Below, piece by piece: positions 55,923 through 64,000 of a stretch of DNA of 64,000 nt. Below the pieces are notes generated by a model. It had not been told where the DNA came from. It saw nothing but the letters and a program-made list of their open reading frames with translations, and ran no database searches. Location of the stretch: contig CM032229.1 in assembly GCA_019009955.1 (NCBI GenBank), positions 1,960,001 through 2,024,000 on the forward strand. The letters run 5' to 3'. The translations under genes were made by a program, and so were the position numbers. Position 1 is the first letter of the stretch, and every line of letters starts with the position of its first letter. The DNA is from Riptortus pedestris (taxonomy: Eukaryota; Arthropoda; Insecta; Hemiptera; Alydidae).

Positions 55923-56231
55923 AAATTTTTTCTGTAATCGTGTAATACATGATCAGATCTAACCAGAATATGAACAAAATTAGGATGTTGTGAAGGTTAT
56001 GGTATGTTGTTGGTAGGTTATAAGCATGGTTGTGAAAGGTTATAAGCATAGTTATAAAACAACTAGAGATGATTGTGAAGTAGTGCATTTATAAACAAGT
56101 GCAGGTTATAAACAAGGAAAGCAATTATTATTATATTTAAATTTTAAAATATAGTGATTATTTCCACCAATAATTCATTCACATTTCAATTTATTTTGTT
56201 AAAATAAATTCTTACAATGTTAAGAAACATT
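55923..56231. other. AT-rich stretch without recognised features
   Basis: It includes an imperfect local repeat of GTTATAAGCATGGTTGTGAA near 56010-56060 (GGTTATAAGCATAGTTATAA follows). No gene. Confidence 0.4.
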
Positions 56232-56599
56232 TAAAAGTCCGTCACGCAGGGGCTGCGTAAACTAAGCAGATTTCCCACGTGAAGTTTTACAATAGAGAAA
56301 TTTTACGAGAGCCGAACAATTAAGAATAAGAAAACGGCCAACCTAGCTTTTGGAGGGAAACTCACTCATTCGTTATACGCCCTGATTTAATAAAAAGTCC
56401 ATCACGCAGGGGCTGCGTAAACTAAGCAGATTTCCCACATGAAGTTTTACAATAGAGAAATTTCACGAGAGCCGAGCCAGTCAAAGAAACGGCCGAACTA
56501 GTTTTTGGCGGGAAAGTAACTCTCGTCCGTTAGGCTCCGAGATTAAATTAAAAACAATTCAATCTCAAAAAACAACAAGAACACAAAAGATGGACTTAC

Positions 56600-56686
56600 C
56601 GCTAATGATAGCAGCGCTCTGTACACTTATTACACCAACACTAAATATTACCACAGAATATCCATTATATGTAAGACTTAATACTG
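56600..56686 (-). other. candidate 87-bp exon of an unknown membrane-type protein
   Basis: On the minus strand an acceptor-like stretch (CTTGCCCTTTATTTGTTTAC, then TTAATATTCACAG) precedes 87 bp that end at G|GTAAGT, a consensus donor. The reading frame gives VLSLTYNGYSVVIFSVGV and then ISVQSAAIISG, with both introns in phase 1. The residues look like a transmembrane segment with Gly/Ser packing, not like low-complexity AT translation. I do not recognise the family. The block is absent from other H copies, so it could be a host exon fragment captured by the element, or chance. Confidence 0.25.
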
Positions 56687-57574
56687 CTGTGAATATTAAG
56701 TAAACAAATAAAGGGCAAGTCAAATGGTAAGAACCTTCCTGATAGCAAACAGCCTGAGTTCTAAACGATAAGGTTAGCCAGCTTTTACCGGAAATAAAAG
56801 CAATCACGGAAATATATTTGAATATAAGTTATAAATTTTATTCATATAAGTATTTATTGTATCTAGTACTGTAATTAATAATAGAACGTAACCTAAAACG
56901 TAATACGGCTGGATTGTAAACAAACAGGTTAGCCAACCTTGTAGTGCAGTATCGATAGATAGACCGGATAAACAAACAATTAAAGAAATATATCTGAATA
57001 TAAAATATTAATTTTATTGGAAACTATTTATTATAGTTAGTGGAGTAATTTGAAATGAATCAAAATAATTTCTATCTCAATCACTCAGATTTTTGTAGTC
57101 CAAGAAAAAAAAAGGGGGGGGGGGTTCAACAGAACGTATTTGTTTGTACCTCGTAAAATAAAGCTTTGTTGAAAACAATATTTTGTATTTAACCTAATAA
57201 TGAGGTGGTTCATTAGATATTAGCTTATTATTAATATGTCCCTAGTAGGAGTAGGGGTTTACTGAAAGCGGAACTCATTACAAAAAATACAAATATCTCG
57301 GTTAATACTCATTATACGGAAAATATGTATAGAACAATATTTATAGTAAATGTAATTTGCAATAAGATTGATTTTATACAATTTTTCGATCCGACGTATA
57401 GTAACGGAGATATTTCGATTTTTCGAAAATCCTCCCCTCTAAACCCCCCCTCCCACTGGTCCGATTTCAGCCGTTAACGAATCTTTCTTTTTACATAAAA
57501 CGACTAAATTTCGAGTTTCGTAACGATCAAACAAAAATTGCGACCGCTAGAGCGGTAACAGACAAATATATAGA

Positions 57575-57588
57575 TAGATAGATCTATC

Positions 57589-57636
<48 letters not shown>

Positions 57637-57667
57637 TATATATATATATATATAGATATATATATAC
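57575..57667. repeat. (TA)n/(TAGA)n microsatellite
   Basis: Begins AGATAGATAGATCTATCTAT, itself palindromic, then TA repeats interrupted by GATA units. Confidence 0.95.
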
Positions 57668-57796
57668 AGTTTTGAACGGACCTGATTTTTGTCATCTACT
57701 AGGTAGGATCGATTGACATTTTATGATAAATTCCGAAAATTCCGTCATGAGTACAACCTCAATAGCTGATTTCCCTTAAGGGAAATCTGCTAAAAG

Positions 57797-59579
57797 CATT
57801 TAATTTCCAACTTCAAATTATTTTTTAATTTATACTTATTACTAATTAAGAAGGCAATTCACTTTCTTCACTTGTGAAGAAAGTGGTTACTTTCTTCACT
57901 CTATTGCAAAATGTTTCACTTTCTTCACTCATTTCAGTTTAGTAATGTTACCATTATTCATATATTACAGAAATAATATATCAATTCAAAATACCAGCAG
58001 TAAGGGGGGGGGGGGTTAAGCCAAAATCAGGGCCATTAAAATTTGGTGTTGTGGAAGATTACTGCTGAAGATTTAGGTGGGTGGCTGTTCCATTGAAGGT
58101 GTTAGCGACTTGCAGTTGGCCTCTGTTGTGATGTTGTTTTCTCTTAAAATGGGTGTCTGGGGATTTTCTTCTCTCACTGCACTTTTACAAGTCTCGTCTT
58201 CAAATTCTGGAGTAACTCACCGGTGGTTATCAATATTAATAACAAAAAGTAAATTAAATTGAAGTGTGTGTGTGTACACAGAAAAACAGGTCTGACTGGT
58301 AGGCTTTACTCTTTTTTAGTACGTGTGATCTGCCTGTTCTGGAGTACAAGCGTCACCACAAAGATGCTGCCGGTAGTTCCTAGGGCTGGCACCTAGAGGG
58401 CAGCACAATTGTAGAGGCCTCTTGAAGTGCTAGAGATTATTTGGCGGCATGAGAGACTGAGACAGATGGTAAGGCCGATAGATTCTTACGGTAGCTGATA
58501 CCATCTGCTTTTTTATGAAGGATAAAATGCAATTGTAGGGGGCAGTCGAAAGATTGGGAACCTACAGGAAAATACTCACACCCGATTGGACAAGGATGAT
58601 AAGTATTCTCATGCAGAGTTGGCTAGACAACCTTGAAGAACTGGGGGGGGGAGGGAGAGACAGGCAACCAACAATTTGTGAATTCCAGGAGCAGACCATA
58701 CTGAATAAGAAGATACGGTTATATTTTATTCGCTTTTACGTTGGGTTTCCTAGTTAGGAAGTTTATCACTGACGAATTTTACTAAATAACTTAAGTGTAG
58801 CCAAAGTTGTTAAACCCCGGCCGCTGGACGAAGCAGAGACTCTGACCTTGCAGTCACAACGTCGCCATATGCCAGGTGTTATGGTAAGCAGCAATTTTGC
58901 ATGCAAACATTCAAACGTAGATAAATATTAAAATATAAAATAAAAACACTACTGCATATATTGTACTAATTAATCAACTTCTTCGACTAATTTGAAATGA
59001 AATGCCTCAATTCAATGTGCAAGCAATACGTGCGTTCTTCATGAATGCGTTTATTCTTAAAGGTTGGACTCTAATTGTCATCGCCGGAATATTTTATTAA
59101 CTATGTGGCATAGCTTCAAATTTAATAAGGAATCAGAAGTGGAAGTGTGAAGGTTTGGTTGTATTAAGAAGAGAGATTGTAGATGGTGCAGACTGTTGTT
59201 AGGATGTGTTGCTGAAGGTTGGTAATGAACAGGTTGTAGGCAGAGGGCGATCGCTGCCGATAACACAGACAGCGTGGCGACATCCTCTCCTTCATTAGCT
59301 CGATTTATGTCTTCATCTCCTCTCGCCCTCCTTAGCCCACAACAAATATCATCATTATCACCAGAAAGGTCTCAAGCAGGGAGATGTTGGAAGGCTCCCA
59401 ACCCAAACTGCAAATCTCTCAGTACTCAGTGTTCCAAAAGATGTCAACCAAGGGAGAACTGACTGGATAAAGACTAAGTATATGAGATGCTCAACACGGT
59501 CCAGACAGACGCAACCGTTCTTGAGGAGCATAAGTTTACTAATTATACACCGTTCAAGTGTCCAAGCGAAATAACAACG
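57797..59579. other. mostly single-copy sequence, no recognised gene
   Basis: It contains a TTTCTTCACT repeat and palindrome (57860-57885), a G run near 58002-58013, a CTCF-like site (58390-58404), a G run at 58645-58654 and possible SINE body remains at 58741-58800. Open frames at 58077-58262, 58554-58757 and 59274-59462 match nothing I know. Confidence 0.4.
58390..58404 (+). promoter_or_regulatory. CTCF-like site
   Basis: CACCTAGAGGGCAGC differs at two positions from CCASYAGRKGGCRSY and keeps the core TAGAGGGCAGC. It lies in a GC-richer single-copy stretch. Confidence 0.3.
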
Positions 59580-60140
59580 GCTTAGTAGCTGTCACGCTAT
59601 TGCTGATACTTACTAGCTGCCAAACCATTGCTGATCCCTGCTAGGTGTCACGCGATTGCTGATCCCTGCTATCTGTCACGCTATTGCTGATCCCTGCTAG
59701 TTGTCACGCCATTGCTGATCCCTACTAGCTGTCACGCTATTGCTGATCCCTGCTAGCTGTCACGCCATTGCTGATCCCTGCTAGCTGTCACGCCATTGCT
59801 GATCCCTGCTAGCCGTCACGCTATTGCTGATCCCTGCTAGCTGTCACGCCATTGCTGATCCCTGATAGCTGTCTCGCCATTGCTGATCCTTGTTAGCCGT
59901 GACGTTATTGCTGATACATGCTAGCTGCCACACCATTGCTGATCCTTGCTAGCTGCCACACCATTGCTGATACTTGCTAGCTGCCAAACCATTGCTGATC
60001 TTTGCTAGCTCTCACACTATTTCTGATCCCTGCTAGCTGTCACGCCATTTCTGATCCCTGCTAGCTGTCACGCCATTGCTGATCCCTGCTAGCTGTCACG
60101 CTATTGCTGACCCTTGCTAGGCACACCATTGCTGATCTTG
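59580..60140. repeat. 28-bp minisatellite, about 20 copies
   Basis: Tandem CTAGCTGTCACGCCATTGCT followed by GATCCCTG, with variants GCTATT, TGCCACACC and TACTTG. Homogeneous units lie in the middle (59690-59870), and diverged ones at both edges. No frame stays open over the array. Confidence 0.95.
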
Positions 60141-60537
60141 TACGTTAGAGGTGACTGATCACTGTTAGATGAATTATCTCAATTTATTACAATCATCTTG
60201 ACAAATTAATATATAAGGTATATAATAAAATAAAATAACTGGCCTTATCATTATGTACGGAACTGTTCTAAACACGTGTAAGTAGAGATGCAGAAAACGC
60301 AAATACATTTTGTACAGAGTAGCCTTGATGTGGTTTCAATGCACACTCATTATTCTGCCTAAAACGAGGCCGCGAGGTAGTACAATATACTTAATTTCAG
60401 AAAATAAATTAACATCATGTCAAAATGTCCATGTTCTAGCAGAATTGTTGCAGAGTTATTTCCTACGACATCTATGAAAATTATTTTATTTATTAATTAG
60501 TTCATATTAGATCATCGGAACTCTGCCATCTACTTGT
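60141..60537. other. AT-rich stretch without recognised features
   Basis: No terminus or coding signal is seen. Confidence 0.4.
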
Positions 60538-60625
60538 TATTAAAATCCCTTACTAGAAAAAGATAGTAACCTGCAAATGATCCGCCTCATAGTAGCATGA
60601 AGTGTACGTTAATACGTAGGCATTT
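60538..60625 (+). mobile_element. SINE tail fragment, decayed
   Basis: TTAAAATCCCTTACTAGAAA, GATAGTAACCTGCAAATGAT, CCGCCTCATAGTAGC and GTACGTTAATACG follow the order of the SINE 3' part. Confidence 0.55.
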
Positions 60626-60959
60626 CATGTCGGAAATGGTTCCTGGACTAGATCATATATTTGGTATTGCCAAGATTAACAAGTAATCCCAATGTGTCAG
60701 CCACACCTGCTTTAGTCCTGGCTATCTGCAAAACATATAGTACAGAGTCAGAATATTGTATAAATATCAGCTGTAGCTCTCTCTAGGGCTAAAAACAATT
60801 AAAAAAGCAACCATGGATCCACCTGTTAAATATTATTGCGATGGCCAAGGTTATTATTTATTATCAGTTTCCTGGTTATTCCTAAATTAATCCTTGTGCC
60901 CACCAGCCCGTTTCACTGTATCACATGTTAGTTTCAAGTCAATGTACAGCCTATAAAGA

Positions 60960-61032
60960 TCTATTCCAAAATTACGGTATGAGTACAACCTCAACAGGTG
61001 ATTTCATATAAGTGTATCTACTGCTGAAATCT
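60960..61032 (-). mobile_element. family H 5'-end fragment, minus strand
   Basis: AATTACGGTATGAGTACAAC, CTCAACAGGTGATTTC and an eroded TCTACTGCTGAAAT match the 5' terminal block. Confidence 0.5.
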
Positions 61033-61194
61033 AGCATTACATGTCAGGCATTTCTAAATTACTAATCAGTTCAAAACACTTCACTCAGTTATAAGTGCTC
61101 AACAAAGACCTGTAGAGGAGTTCAGGAACTTGTAAACCATCGACCCTTCTTAGGAAATGAGAAGGTGGTCTTTTCAATATAAATAAACTATATT

Positions 61195-61505
61195 CCTTAT
61201 TTAGCCATTACATCTAAAGCTAAAGTTGGTGTTCGTTAATGGGAGCAAGTGAACGAGAAGAGGGGTGGATTTGAAGAGGGGTGAAGTATATAATGATGTA
61301 TATTATTAGCCGGATCGGAAACTGACTAATTTATTGACGATGCCTAGCACCGATTCATTTTTTTTTTTTTCTTTTTAGCTTCAGTTAACTACTATTTCCA
61401 AAATAAATTTGGTGGTGTTATTACTGAGGAGGGTGAGGGATAGTATATGAAATCAGATCATAAGCGTAGTAATTTACACCACAGCATGTGTGTCTTATAT
61501 TTCGC
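61195..61505 (+). mobile_element. family H remnant, subfamily B, very old
   Basis: GTTCGTTAATGGGAGCAAG, GAAGAGGGGTGG, AGCCGGATCGGAAACTG, TTTTTAGCTTCAGTTAACTA and CACAGCATGTGTG recall successive H blocks in plus order. Similarity is weak and no terminus survives. Confidence 0.35.
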
Positions 61506-61646
61506 TACCGGGAAACTCAAAGGTTTACCAATCTTGGATATCTTAGTGATGGGGTTGATGGATCCCTAGATTCTAATCATGTTACAGCTGTCAGCTTGCA
61601 CATCTGAGGGTGATAAACCCGTAGCGGTACACACTGAGAAATTGAA

Positions 61647-61660
61647 TTTCCCGCGGGAAA
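61647..61660. promoter_or_regulatory. palindromic E2F-type site
   Basis: TTTCCCGCGGGAAA is a perfect palindrome with two overlapping TTTCCCGC half-sites, matching the E2F consensus TTTSSCGC on both strands. Confidence 0.45.
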
Positions 61661-61948
61661 CCCTACAACTTGGAATTCGCTAAGCACTCCCACGATAAAG
61701 CCCTAATTAGTGTGTGCAAACAGTCATCTTCTCAACTGTCAGCGATTGTCACCCGAAACGAAGGCGAAAGCCGGTAGTTCACGCCTTCAATTGAGTAGAT
61801 GTATTCAGCGAGCGATCTGTAGCGAACCTTAAGTGCCCAACTTGAATGTTAGTGCCGCATAGTGGAGCAGGGTATAGCCACAGTGTTACCTCCCCAGCAG
61901 TCGCCAAAGAGGTATCAGATGCCGGCATTCTCCCGAGGATCACTCACT

Positions 61949-61960
61949 CACGTGACGTCA
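61949..61960. promoter_or_regulatory. E-box and CRE composite
   Basis: CACGTGACGTCA joins a CACGTG E-box with a full TGACGTCA cyclic-AMP response element, sharing bases TG. Both are known bHLH-zip and bZIP sites. Function is inferred. Confidence 0.45.
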
Positions 61961-62369
61961 TCAATTCCTCGTCTTCTGGAGACACCCTATTCACCTCGCC
62001 GCAAACGCGGGCCTATCGTTGAGAGTGGTATGTGCGGACTACCCACGATAACTACTTAGTTTACTATTTATTGTCGTATATATTTTATGTATTTTTATTT
62101 CACCTGGCCAATTATATTTGTTTATGTCCAACTGAACAAGACTTGTTTTTTTGGGATTCTCTCATCATATCCATCTGTCTCAACAAGCCATTGCGTCACC
62201 GATACCACTCCACATCGAAGACAACTTATTTTCTATCCTATTTAGATGTTAGATCTAGGCTGTCAACTCCTTGCTGGGATCAGGACTAGTGTGAGAGCGT
62301 GGGCCGAGACCTGTTTGATGGGAATATGATTAAATAAAAATCAACTCGGTGCTAAATAGAGTCGAACGT

Positions 62370-62457
62370 GCCTGTTATCAGGATGGGACGGGGCTGTTAT
62401 CAGTATGGAATGGGGCGGTTATCAGTTTCCGCATCATTTGTACGGGGCTTATCAGCT
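62370..62457. promoter_or_regulatory. cluster of four TTATCAG GATA-type motifs
   Basis: TTATCAG occurs at about 62377, 62398, 62419 and 62448 within GGGG-rich spacers (GGGACGGGGCTG, GGAATGGGGCGG, GTACGGGGC), spaced about 21, 21 and 29 bp. All are in one orientation. A perfect CTCF-type site follows 26 bp later. Confidence 0.5.
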
Positions 62458-62482
62458 GGTGCCTCCCTCTCCCCTCATTATG

Positions 62483-62497
62483 CCAGCAGGGGGCACC
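62483..62497 (+). promoter_or_regulatory. perfect CTCF core match
   Basis: CCAGCAGGGGGCACC fits CCASYAGRKGGCRSY at every position. It lies directly after the GATA cluster. Confidence 0.5.
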
Positions 62498-63494
62498 ACC
62501 AACCTCCAACCTACTATTTAGCCATCATCAAACTTTCCTTCATCCCATGGAAAACCTCTCTCTAGTTGTGAACAATGCACGTCACCTGTTAATAGATGGA
62601 TGCAACTAGTTTGCTTAGGACAGTCAGGGTCACAGCCTATTACTGAATTCCCCTAAAGGCAACTACCTCATTACCCCGTCTCGGCTCTAGTCCAACACCT
62701 ACACAGTGACCAACATCACTTTTCATTCCTACACCAATAGATGGCTAAAGGAGAAACCACTCGATATTGAAAGTAAGTGTTTCTATTTACATGTGTGTGT
62801 GTATGTGTGGAGAGTGCATATGTGTGTGTGTGTGTGTGTATCATAAACAGGCTGTTCGAGACTCGATTTTTACGCTCTTTTTCCACAACAACATTCAGAA
62901 CTTGATCGAGAACAGTTTTTAGAATTTGTCAAGTTATTTAGATGATCTTTAGGATCGATAAATTAATCAGTCGAAAAAAAATGGTTTTTATCATGTTTAC
63001 CATTAACAACCTAAGAGAAAACGTTCATCGAAACTTTGTTGTGAGTAGTATGTGGTGTTTCAAAAATGTGTTTTAGTGAATAACTAACTCGTATAAAATC
63101 TATTTTATATTGGACATTCCAGAGCCATCTTACATTAAATCGACTTGGGGTAGATTGAAAACGGGACATATATAACTCCAAAACGAATTTCATTCTCACA
63201 AAACCCCACGTTTCCATTTCCATGTTGTTGGGAGAAAATAAGGTCTCACCTCAGGATTTCCTGTTCAGGAAACGATCACCAGGAGGAGCATATACTTACA
63301 AGAAAACATATATATTTATATATAGCAAGGATTTTGATTAATATAAGGGATGGCATTCTGGTAAACAATTAATACACATAAAAAGAAATTGCTCACAACT
63401 CCAAACGGTAAAACGTGTATTTACTGATTACTTTCAGTATTCCTATTGTAGGTTCTGATTGTTCACTTTAATATTAGGTAAAATTTATGTGTGT

Positions 63495-63498
<4 letters not shown>
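62498..63498. other. mostly single-copy sequence, no recognised gene
   Basis: Contains a (GT)n tract at 62795-62841. Open frames including 63011-63223 (minus) are chance-like. Confidence 0.4.
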
Positions 63499-63577
<79 letters not shown>

Positions 63578-63905
63578 ATGTATTTGTCTTTTAGGCACTT
63601 TTTGTTTCATCGTTACCAAACTAGTTAAATGAACATTTCTATTCAAATTAAGGATCTAGTTCGTTAACGGCTGAAATTGGGCAAGTGGGAGGGGTGGGGT
63701 TTTGAAAACCCCGAAAGAGCCAACCAGCTTAGTGCAAAATTTATTTTCCTATAAACGTTGTTATTTACTTATTTTCTCTAACCTGCATAAATGCAATTTT
63801 AGCCTTCAGTTAAACCCCACTCTATCACAACCGCAGGTTAACAATAAGCCGATTTATTATGACATCCAATTCAATGCGTAAATACCAAATTTTGATTTCT
63901 ACGGA
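63499..63905 (+). mobile_element. family H element, inner part
   Basis: A (TA)n tract (63499-63541) followed by (GA)n (63542-63574), then TTTGTTTCATCGTTACCAAA, TTCGTTAACGGCTGAAATTG, a G-rich block, TAGCCTTCAGTTAAACCCC and AACAATAAGCCGATTTATT. The order is that of the plus-oriented element. The 5' block left of the TA tract is missing and the 3' end is replaced by a tandem repeat. Confidence 0.75.
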
Positions 63906-63930
63906 CCATTACAAAGTAGTACCTGTTGTA

Positions 63931-64000
63931 AGCAATGATTAGTAGTACCATGCATTAAGCCAGGATTAGTAGTACCATGCTATAAGCAATGATTAGTAGT
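63931..64000. repeat. ~27-bp tandem repeat running off the window end
   Basis: GATTAGTAGTACCATGC recurs at about 63938 and 63965 and GATTAGTAGT again at 63991, with linkers ATTAAGCCAG and TATAAGCAAT. The array continues beyond the window. Confidence 0.85.

Larger units (their letters stand above)
56232..57796 (-). mobile_element. family H composite, minus strand, with duplicated 3' ends and inner segment
   Basis: Two 3' ends lie in tandem: AAAAGTCCGTCACGCAGGGG at 56235 and AAAAAGTCCATCACGCAGGG at 56394, each followed by about 160 bp of near-identical sequence. Then comes a unique block (about 56560-56750) and a segment that occurs twice (GGTTAGCCA..., ATATATTTGAATATAA..., near 56770 and 56935). 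The long middle, a C-rich block, GACCGCTAGAGCGGTAACAG, a (TA)n tract (57575-57667) and a perfect 5' end (CTGATTTCCCTTAAGGGAAA, TCTGCTAAAA) follow. Confidence 0.85.
61506..62365. other. GC-richer single-copy island with promoter-like motifs
   Basis: 61540-62060 is clearly GC-richer than the window. It holds a 14-bp E2F-type palindrome and an E-box/CRE composite (separate entries). The open frame 61862-62059 (65 codons) has no known family. It could be the 5' region of a gene that extends beyond this window, but no transcription start is evident. Confidence 0.35.

Noticed and set aside
2290..57796. Family H as a classical TIR MITE
   Set aside because: The similar segments at both ends are subterminal, not terminal, outer sequences differ, and no target duplication is seen at the nested site.

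Overview
This window looks like a piece of a repeat-rich animal nuclear genome. It is AT-rich, has long (TA)n microsatellites, no dense gene packing, and no intact host gene, rRNA or functional tRNA that I can support. An arthropod, most likely an insect, fits best: two solo LTRs carry TATA boxes followed by TCAGTT/GCAGTT-type initiators, there is a mariner with TA duplication, and there are remnants of Jockey-like, RTE-like and RNase H-bearing non-LTR elements. The species cannot be named from the sequence.

The dominant feature is one interspersed family, here called family H, with about 40 full, partial or broken copies on both strands. In its own orientation a copy begins TTTTAGCAGATTTCCC, where a near-palindrome centred on CTTAAG can fold back. 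It then has a conserved block, a (TA)n tract, a G-rich block and an A/T-rich middle. It ends GGGAAATCTGC, then the hairpin ACGCAGCCCCTGCGT, then GACGGACTTTT. Subterminal inverted repeats, an internal microsatellite, a hairpin near the 3' end and insertion into a T run are the hallmarks of Helentron-associated non-autonomous elements (HINE/DINE-1 type). A copy at 27998-28673 sits inside another copy and gives a direct empty-site comparison supporting insertion inside a run of T.

Other mobile DNA is layered on this family. A 1,290-bp mariner (36119-37408, inactivated) and several RTE-tail-like elements lie in the (TA)n tracts of H copies. One solo LTR (37825-38439) and a tRNA-derived SINE (54573-54797) also interrupt H copies. 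Coding remnants are two reverse transcriptase relics (4900-5700 minus, 6160-6480 plus), a Ty3/gypsy-like Gag relic (24690-25330 minus), an RNase H tail (25720-26380 minus) and an RTE-clade reverse transcriptase relic (50090-51000 plus).

Layout: 1-4.6 kb H copies with an RTE-tail insertion; 4.9-6.5 kb two RT relics; 7.4-9.1 kb solo LTR and SINEs; 10.6-12 kb RTE-tail elements; 14.3-14.9 kb 30-bp minisatellite; 15.5-17.1 kb SINEs; 18.2-23.9 kb H copies; 24.4-26.4 kb GATA-motif cluster, Gag and RNase H relics; 26.4-47 kb an almost continuous H-copy thicket with mariner and solo LTR; 50-52 kb RTE relic and 28-bp minisatellite; 52.4-57.8 kb more H copies plus a foldback element; 58-63.4 kb mostly single-copy sequence with a 28-bp minisatellite, a strong CTCF-like site, a GATA cluster and an E2F/E-box/CRE island that looks regulatory.

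The single-copy islands (about 18.8, 24.4, 45.5, 53.7 and 61.6-62.5 kb) are GC-richer and hold motif clusters. They are the best candidates for conserved regulatory DNA of a gene whose exons lie mostly outside this window. One short candidate exon (56600-56686, minus) with good splice signals sits inside an H composite.
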